Positions 28,908-34,943 of a stretch of 34,943 nucleotides of DNA are shown here, piece by piece. The notes beneath the pieces were generated by a model that saw nothing but the letters and a program-made list of their open reading frames with translations, searched no databases and was not told the DNA's origin. The DNA comes from Acidimicrobiia bacterium (GTDB lineage Bacteria; Actinomycetota; Acidimicrobiia; IMCC26256; PALSA-610). The stretch is from assembly GCA_036271555.1 (NCBI GenBank), contig DATBAK010000038.1:1-34943 (forward strand), in the 5' to 3' direction. The stretch's first letter is position 1. Every line of letters begins with the position of its first letter. The position numbers and the translations under genes were made by a program.

Positions 28908-30673
28908 GGTCGCGCTCGCTTCGCTCGTTCGGCGCGGAGCTTGTCGGTCGCGGCGACGTCGAGCGCGAGCGTGCAGTCGTCGAGCGTGCCGGTGATCACG
29001 ACGCCGTAGTCGCGCGCCGCGGACTCGATCGACACGTATTCGTCCCACACGTCGTCGAGCACGGCCTGCGGATCGCGCGCCAACGGTTCGCCCCAACCGC
29101 CCCCACCGCCGAACTCGTACACCAACTGCTCGCCGGTCTCGAGTCGCACGCCGGCGACCGACGGGTCGACGTGCACTTCGGATCCGGGCGGTCCGCCGAC
29201 CCGTAGCGTGCAGCGATCCGGGGAGCCGGACGCGCCGCCCGCGATGCCCGGATGCACGTGGTACTGGTTCACGACGTACTGGTTCACGCTCGTCGGCGTG
29301 CGCACCTCCTTCACGAAGTGCGAGCCGCACCCGCCGCGCCACTGGCCTGCGCCGCCGGAATCGGTGAGGTAGTTGCGGCCGCGCAGGATGTGCGGGAACA
29401 GCACCTCGTTCAGCTCCGCCGACGCCTTGATGAGGTTGCCGTTCGACGCGACGAGCGCGCCCCAACCGTCGACGCCGCGCACCGCGTTCACCCAACCCGC
29501 GTTCGTCTCACCACCGTGGTCGAAGAACGCGCGCCCGGTCCGCGGGTCGTGGTCACCCCACATCTGGCGCGGGCTGCCGTACTTGTACGTCTGTGGCGCG
29601 CAGCGGTCGGGGAGGATCTGCGCCATCGCGACCGCGATCACGTCGCCGACCTCGACTCCCGGATGGTGGGTGCCGCTCGACACCGGCTTGCCCGGCGTCG
29701 GGTTCACGCACGAGCCGAGCGGCGCGCGCAGGTCGATGCAGTCGAAGAAGCCCTCGTTCTTCGGGATCGTCGGATCGACGAGCGATGCGAGCTGGGCGAT
29801 CGTGTAGCCGCGCGTGTTGCCGAACGTCGACCACGCCTGGATCTCGGGCCGTTCGTCGGAGCCTGCGAAGTCGACGACGAGATGATCGTCCTCGACCGTG
29901 ATCGCGACGTGCACATGGATGTCGCGATTGCCGGCGGGATCGGAGTCGACGTATACGTCGGCTTCGTACGTGCCGTCGGGCCACTCCGCGATCTCGGACG
30001 AGAAGCGTCGCTTCGCGTCGGCGATCGTCCAGTCGACCGCGGCGCGCACCGCGTCGGCGCCGTTCGCCTCCGCGATCTCCGTCAGGCGCGCGACACCGAG
30101 CTGCGCGGCACCGACCTGCGCGCGGAGGTCGCCGACGAAACCTTCGAGCCGGTTGTTCGCGCGCATCGTCAGGATGACGTCGCGCCGCTCGCGCCCGCCG
30201 TCGATGATCTTCAGCAACGGATAGCGCGTCCCTTCCGACCAGATGTCCTTCGCGAACACGTTGTAACCGCCCGCCATCGCGCCGCCGGTGTCGCCGTGGT
30301 GGCACTGGATCGACGCGATGAGCAGCAGGCGGTCGTCGGCGTCGAACACCGGCGCGAACACGTTGAAGTCGGGGAGGTGACCGCCGCCGTGGTACGGGTC
30401 GTTGGCGACGATCACGTCGCCGGGCTGCAGCTCGTCGCCGAAGAAGTCGATCGCGAATCGCACCGGCAGCGTCGACGACAACATGAACTGCGGGATCCCG
30501 ACCGACAGCGCGGCGAGCCGCCCGTGCGCGTCGAGGATTGTCGCGTTGCGCTCGTTGCTCTGGTTCAGGATCGGCGTCGTCGCGGTGCGCGACACGAAGG
30601 TCGCCATCTCGAAGCAGACCGTCTCCATCGCGGAGCGAATGACCTCGGCCGTCACCTGATCGATGGCTGACAT
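28904..30673 (-). CDS. hyuB: Hydantoinase/oxoprolinase subunit B
   Basis: A 589-residue HyuB-family subunit, starting SAIDQVTAEVIRSAMETVCFEM. Conserved stretches include PGDVIVANDPYHGGGHLPDF, IQCHHGDTGGAMAGGYN, GNTRGYTIAQLASL, SSGTHHPGVEVGD and LTDSGGAGQWRGGCG, and the C-terminal EFGGGGGWGEPLARDP. It works with HyuA in the same ATP-dependent reaction. The ATG at 30673 lies 7 nt after a TAGCCT -10 and inside palindrome C. It is the first gene of the hyuB-hyuA-M24 operon; the methyltransferase gene ends only 15 bp upstream, so read-through is also possible. Confidence 0.93.
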   Translation of the reverse strand: MSAIDQVTAEVIRSAMETVCFEMATFVSRTATTPILNQSNERNATILDAHGRLAALSVGIPQFMLSSTLPVRFAIDFFGDELQPGDVIVANDPYHGGGHLPDFNVFAPVFDADDRLLLIASIQCHHGDTGGAMAGGYNVFAKDIWSEGTRYPLLKIIDGGRERRDVILTMRANNRLEGFVGDLRAQVGAAQLGVARLTEIAEANGADAVRAAVDWTIADAKRRFSSEIAEWPDGTYEADVYVDSDPAGNRDIHVHVAITVEDDHLVVDFAGSDERPEIQAWSTFGNTRGYTIAQLASLVDPTIPKNEGFFDCIDLRAPLGSCVNPTPGKPVSSGTHHPGVEVGDVIAVAMAQILPDRCAPQTYKYGSPRQMWGDHDPRTGRAFFDHGGETNAGWVNAVRGVDGWGALVASNGNLIKASAELNEVLFPHILRGRNYLTDSGGAGQWRGGCGSHFVKEVRTPTSVNQYVVNQYHVHPGIAGGASGSPDRCTLRVGGPPGSEVHVDPSVAGVRLETGEQLVYEFGGGGGWGEPLARDPQAVLDDVWDEYVSIESAARDYGVVITGTLDDCTLALDVAATDKLRAERAKRARP

Positions 30674-30682
30674 GCGTGTCAG
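30667..30682. promoter_or_regulatory. Palindromic operator C (CTGACACGC motif) over the hyuB start
   Basis: Read on the minus strand this is CTGACACGCATGTCAG, a near-perfect palindrome that contains the hyuB ATG. It overlaps the -10 box TAGCCT (plus 30681-30686, minus strand). Fourteen of 16 bases match each of sites A and B. A bound repressor would block both the -10 and the start site. Confidence 0.7.
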
Positions 30683-30686
30683 GCTA
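30681..30686 (-). promoter_or_regulatory. -10 box of hyuB (leaderless)
   Basis: TAGCCT on the minus strand, 7 nt before the ATG at 30673, overlapping operator C. Confidence 0.5.
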
Positions 30687-30688
30687 AA

Positions 30689-31537
30689 TCACGCGTCCCG
30701 TCCCCCGCTCACGGCGAAGGCGGCGGCCGCGAGCTCGAGCCGCCCGTCGGTCACCTTCTCGTGCAGCGCGACGCGCACAGCCTCGGCGATGCGCGTCGCG
30801 GTCTCGGGATCGGCGGAGCGCATCGCTTCGCGGACGGCACCGATCCGCAGACTGCGCTGCGCGAACGCGTCGACCCGATCGGCGGGGAGCACGACCGGAT
30901 CGGTGATCGGCGTCACCTCGATGTCGACGAAGCCGGCCGCCGTGAGGATCGAGCGCACCCGGTCGGGTTCCGAGAGCGTGAACGGTCCGGGCTCGTCCGG
31001 GCCCGGCATCGGTGGCAGCGCACCGGTCACGGTCACGGCCGCCGACCCGGGAAGGAGCATCCATTCGTTCAGGAAGATCGGTTGCCAGCACGCGAAGGCG
31101 AGCCGTCCTCCGGGTGCCAGCGCGCGCCCGATGTTCGCGAACGCGGCGGTGAGGTCGGCGAAGAACATCACGCCGAATCGCGAGAACGCGGCGTCGAACG
31201 TGCCGTCGCCGAACCGCTCGACCTGCGCGTCGGCGACCGCGAACGTCGCGTGGTCGATGCCTTCCGACGCGCCGCGTTCGCGTGCCGCGTCGATCATCGA
31301 CGGCGCGATGTCGACGCCGAGCGCGGCGCCGTCGGGCGCGACCCGGCGCGCGAGCTCGATCGTCGTCGACCCCGAGCCGCAACCGACGTCGAGGACGCGC
31401 TGACCGGGTCGGAGTGGGAGTCGCGCCATCGCCGCCACTCCGAACGGTGCCGCGACCGTCGTGCTCGCGGCCTCCGCTGCGAGCCAGTCGGGAACGAGCG
31501 TCTCCCAGAACTCCGCCTGCGCGTCGTTCGCTGCCAT
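30689..31537 (-). CDS. Class I SAM-dependent methyltransferase
   Basis: A 282-residue methyltransferase. Motif I is VLDVGCGSGSTTIEL, the acidic post-I residue is in ALGVDIAPSMI, motif II is TFDAAFSRFGVMFF, and motif III is LAPGGRLAFACW, as in the UbiE/type-11 group that methylates small molecules. The ATG at 31537 lies 7 nt after TAACAT (plus 31545-31550) and is preferred to the ATG at 31546, which lies inside that box. It is divergent from the acyl-CoA ligase gene and upstream of hyuB. The substrate is unknown. Confidence 0.88.
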   Translation of the reverse strand: MAANDAQAEFWETLVPDWLAAEAASTTVAAPFGVAAMARLPLRPGQRVLDVGCGSGSTTIELARRVAPDGAALGVDIAPSMIDAARERGASEGIDHATFAVADAQVERFGDGTFDAAFSRFGVMFFADLTAAFANIGRALAPGGRLAFACWQPIFLNEWMLLPGSAAVTVTGALPPMPGPDEPGPFTLSEPDRVRSILTAAGFVDIEVTPITDPVVLPADRVDAFAQRSLRIGAVREAMRSADPETATRIAEAVRVALHEKVTDGRLELAAAAFAVSGGRDA

Positions 31538-31544
31538 CGTCGGC

Positions 31545-31550
31545 ATGTTA
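31545..31550 (-). promoter_or_regulatory. -10 box of the methyltransferase (leaderless)
   Basis: TAACAT on the minus strand, 7 nt before the ATG at 31537; it decides between the two candidate starts. Confidence 0.45.
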
Positions 31551-31553
31551 TTT

Positions 31554-31591
31554 CTGGTCGGGCTCGCAGGCTCGCCCTCCGAGACGCCGCA
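31554..31591 (+). repeat. Dispersed intergenic repeat, copy 2
   Basis: CTGGTCGGGCTCGCAGGC followed by TCGCCCTCC matches the minus strand at 25360-25402 with one gap and few changes. It lies in the 128-bp divergent spacer between the methyltransferase and the acyl-CoA ligase. Confidence 0.45.
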
Positions 31592-31653
31592 GGACTCGGT
31601 CGAGGTCGCGCTGCTCGCCCCCGCTCACGCCCGGTGATGGGAAGGCGGGTCGG

Positions 31654-31659
31654 TAGGGT
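31654..31659 (+). promoter_or_regulatory. -10 box of the acyl-CoA ligase (leaderless)
   Basis: TAGGGT followed by 6 nt and the ATG at 31666. GTCGG/CCGAC arms flank it (31649-31653 and 31661-31665), which might be a small operator or chance. Confidence 0.5.
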
Positions 31660-31665
31660 TCCGAC

Positions 31666-33320
<1,655 letters not shown>

Positions 33321-33324
<4 letters not shown>

Positions 33325-34562
33325 GCGAGCGAGCGCCGCTGCCGCTCGCCGGCATCCGCGTCGTCGACGTCACCCGTTTCGTCGCGGGCCCGCTCGCGAC
33401 GTTCTTCCTCGCGTCGATGGGCGCGGACGTCGTCGCGATCGAACGTCCGGGCGGCGAGACGAGCCGGCAGCTTCCGCCGTTCGGTCGCGCCGACGGCGGG
33501 TCGAGCCCGACGCCCGTTGACGACGCGATGTCGATCCCGTACCTCAAGCGCGGACGCGGCAAGCGCAGTGTGTCGATCGCGCTCGACCAGGCCGACGGGC
33601 GCGCGCTCGTCGCGCGGCTCGCGGCGCGCGCCGACGTGTTCTTCGAGAACTCGCGACCCGGCGTGATGGAACGCCTCGGCTTGGGTTTCGACGCGCTGAT
33701 CGCGGCGAACCCGCGCCTCGTGTATGCGTCGATCTCCGGCTACGGGCAGACAGGCCCGCGCTCGGGCGCGCCGGCGATGGACCAGGCGGTGCAGGCGGCG
33801 TCGGGTCTGATGGCGAAGACGGGCGATGCCTCCGGGCCGCCGACCCGCAGCGGCGCCGCGGTCGGCGACTTCGCGAGCGCGGCGTTCGCGGCGATGGGCG
33901 TGCTCGCCGCGATTCGTCAACGTGACGAAAGTGGTCGCGGCCAGCACGTGGACCTCTCGATGCTCGACGTGCTCACCGCGCTCGTGTGGGACGAGCCGGT
34001 CGACCACTACGCCGACTCGGGTCTGCCGGTGCGGACCGGGAACGCGGATCCGCGGGGCGCGCCGATCAACGTGTACCCGACGAGCGACGGCTGGGTCGCG
34101 GTCACGACCACGACGAACGAGCAGTGGCAGCAGCTCGTGCTCCTGCTCGGCCGCGCGCACTGGGCGACCGAGATGCCGACGATCCGCGACCGCGCCGCTC
34201 GTGGTCCGGAGATCGACGACGAGTTCGCGGCGTGGTCGCGCACGCTGCCGTCGGCGGAGGTCGAACGGTTGCTCGTCGGCATTGGCATCGCGGCGTCGAC
34301 GGTGCGCGATCCGGTTGCGGCGCGCGACGATGCGCAGCTGGCACACCGCGGTCTGCTCGAACCGTTGCGCCATCCGTCGGCGCCGGCCGGGTCGCCATCC
34401 GGGTTCGTGGGGCCGCGGCTGCCGATCGACTTCGCCGGTCGCGTTGCCCAGCTGCCGCCGGCCGAGACGCTCGGCACGAGCACCGACGCGATTCTCTCCG
34501 ACTGGCTCGGTCTCGACGCCGACGAGCTCGCGCGCCTGCGCGAGGCCGGTGCGATCGCCTGA
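33321..34562 (+). CDS. CaiB/BaiF family CoA-transferase
   Basis: A 413-residue class III CoA-transferase, which moves CoA between acids through an aspartyl-CoA intermediate. The N-terminal LAGIRVVDVTRFVAGPLATFFLASMGADVVAIERPGG-like stretch is typical, followed by YLKRGRGKRSVSI, NSRPGVMERLGLG and SGYGQTGPRSGAPAMDQ. The catalytic Asp is D183 in GAAVGDFASAAFA. Such enzymes act on carnitine, bile acids, 2-methylacyl-CoAs or aromatic succinates. The GTG at 33321 overlaps the ligase stop by 4 nt. The gene ends 12 nt before a hairpin repeat. Confidence 0.93.
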
Positions 34563-34573
34563 CCCGCCCCTCG

Positions 34574-34620
34574 GTGGTACTGCGTTGATCGGCGATACGC
34601 CGATAACGCAGTACCACTAA
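34574..34620. repeat. Convergent-end hairpin repeat, copy 2
   Basis: The arms GTGGTACTGCGTT (34574-34586) / AACGCAGTACCAC (34605-34617), a one-base bulge (G34587), and ATCGGCG / CGCCGAT closed by the ATA loop. The stem differs from copy 1 at the C-G/A-T pair next to the bulge, with both sides changed so that pairing is kept. Its CTA (34617-34619) is the TAG stop of the minus-strand acetyltransferase, as in copy 1. Confidence 0.9.
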
Positions 34621-34943
34621 CGCACGAGATCGCGGGCGAACAGTTCCATCAGCAGGCCGTCATGCCAGGTGCCGTCGGTGCCGCGCTCGTACTCGCGCAA
34701 CACACCGACGCGCGCGAAGCCGACCTTCTCGTAGCAGCGGATCGCGCGCGCGTTCGCGAGCGCGGGATCGATCGTGAGGCGGTGGTGTCGGCGCGTTTCG
34801 AGCAAGAAACGCGCGATCGTGCGCACCGCGTCGGAGCCGAGGCCGCGCCCTTGCGCGTCGTCGCGCAGCGCGAGGTCGATGCCCGCGAAGCGGTACTGCG
34901 CGCTGTCTTCTTCGGAGACCTGGAGGTAGCCGACGACGTCGTC
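34617..34943 (-). CDS. GNAT family N-acetyltransferase (5'-partial)
   Basis: The frame is open to the window edge, so the N-terminus lies beyond it; 108 residues are visible. The acetyl-CoA-binding motif A is seen as LRDDAQGRGLGSDAVRTIARFL (Q/R-x-x-G-x-G), then motif B ANARAIRCYEKVGFARVGVLREYE. This resembles RimJ/RimL and aminoglycoside 6'-N-acetyltransferase-type enzymes; substrate unknown. The TAG stop comes from the hairpin repeat. A GTG at 34826 is internal to the domain and is not the true start. Confidence 0.85.
   Translation of the reverse strand, partial: DDVVGYLQVSEEDSAQYRFAGIDLALRDDAQGRGLGSDAVRTIARFLLETRRHHRLTIDPALANARAIRCYEKVGFARVGVLREYERGTDGTWHDGLLMELFARDLVR

Noticed and set aside
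29254-29290. GTACTGGTTCACG tandem in hyuB, resembling the GTGGTACTG hairpin repeat.
   Set aside because: It encodes a short VNQY duplication within hyuB, has no hairpin partner and no similarity beyond nine bases.

Overview
The window is GC-rich DNA with dense, often overlapping genes. It looks like a chromosomal stretch of an actinomycete-type bacterium. An uncultured Acidimicrobiia-like lineage is my best guess, because of the many acyl-CoA dehydrogenases (ACADs), MaoC and DUF35/lipid-transfer thiolase proteins, the very large NAD-glutamate dehydrogenase, frequent GTG starts, and TANNNT boxes 6-9 nt before start codons (leaderless transcription). No 16S or other taxonomic marker is present, so this is inference. 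I see no rRNA, tRNA, CRISPR array, transposase or phage gene.

Layout. 1-1669 (+): partial amidohydrolase, VOC protein and MTH1187-type thiamine-binding protein, tightly coupled. 1623-2681 (-): Fe(II)/2-oxoglutarate oxygenase-like protein. 2782-3960 (+): thiolase. 4013-5469 (+): ECF sigma factor with a membrane-anchored, anti-sigma-like protein. 5470-11261 (-): NAD-glutamate dehydrogenase (about 1600 aa) overlapping an aminoglycoside-phosphotransferase-fold protein. 11324-13453 (+): inositol-monophosphatase-family phosphatase and FGGY sugar kinase. 13645-19420 (+): catabolic cluster with a 3Fe-4S-type ferredoxin, fused double ACAD, MaoC hydratase, two DUF35 proteins, a carboxymuconolactone-decarboxylase-like protein and an Ltp2-like thiolase-fold protein. 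Its logic is that of actinobacterial steroid side-chain degradation: dehydrogenation, hydration, then retro-aldol cleavage by Ltp2 with DUF35. 19465-20237 (-): PadR regulator and a strikingly His-rich protein. 20344-20598 (+): small membrane protein. 20633-23809: divergent ACAD pair, plus a Cys/His-containing protein of unknown function. 23898-25301: GrpB-family protein and alpha/beta hydrolase. 25408-30673 (-): hydantoinase/oxoprolinase operon (hyuB, hyuA, M24 peptidase). 30689-31537 (-): methyltransferase. 31666-34562 (+): acyl-CoA ligase and CaiB/BaiF CoA-transferase. 34617-34943 (-): partial GNAT acetyltransferase.

Non-coding signals are unusually informative. A 16-bp palindrome close to CTGACACGCGTGTCAG recurs at the promoters of the fused ACAD, the divergent ACAD pair and hyuB, suggesting one regulon controlled by a regulator outside the window. 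A PadR-type dyad sits on a consensus promoter. One hairpin repeat family occurs twice, at two convergent gene ends, and supplies a stop codon each time. A second nested-palindrome repeat flanks the ferredoxin gene. At least eleven genes have a likely -10 box placed for leaderless transcripts.
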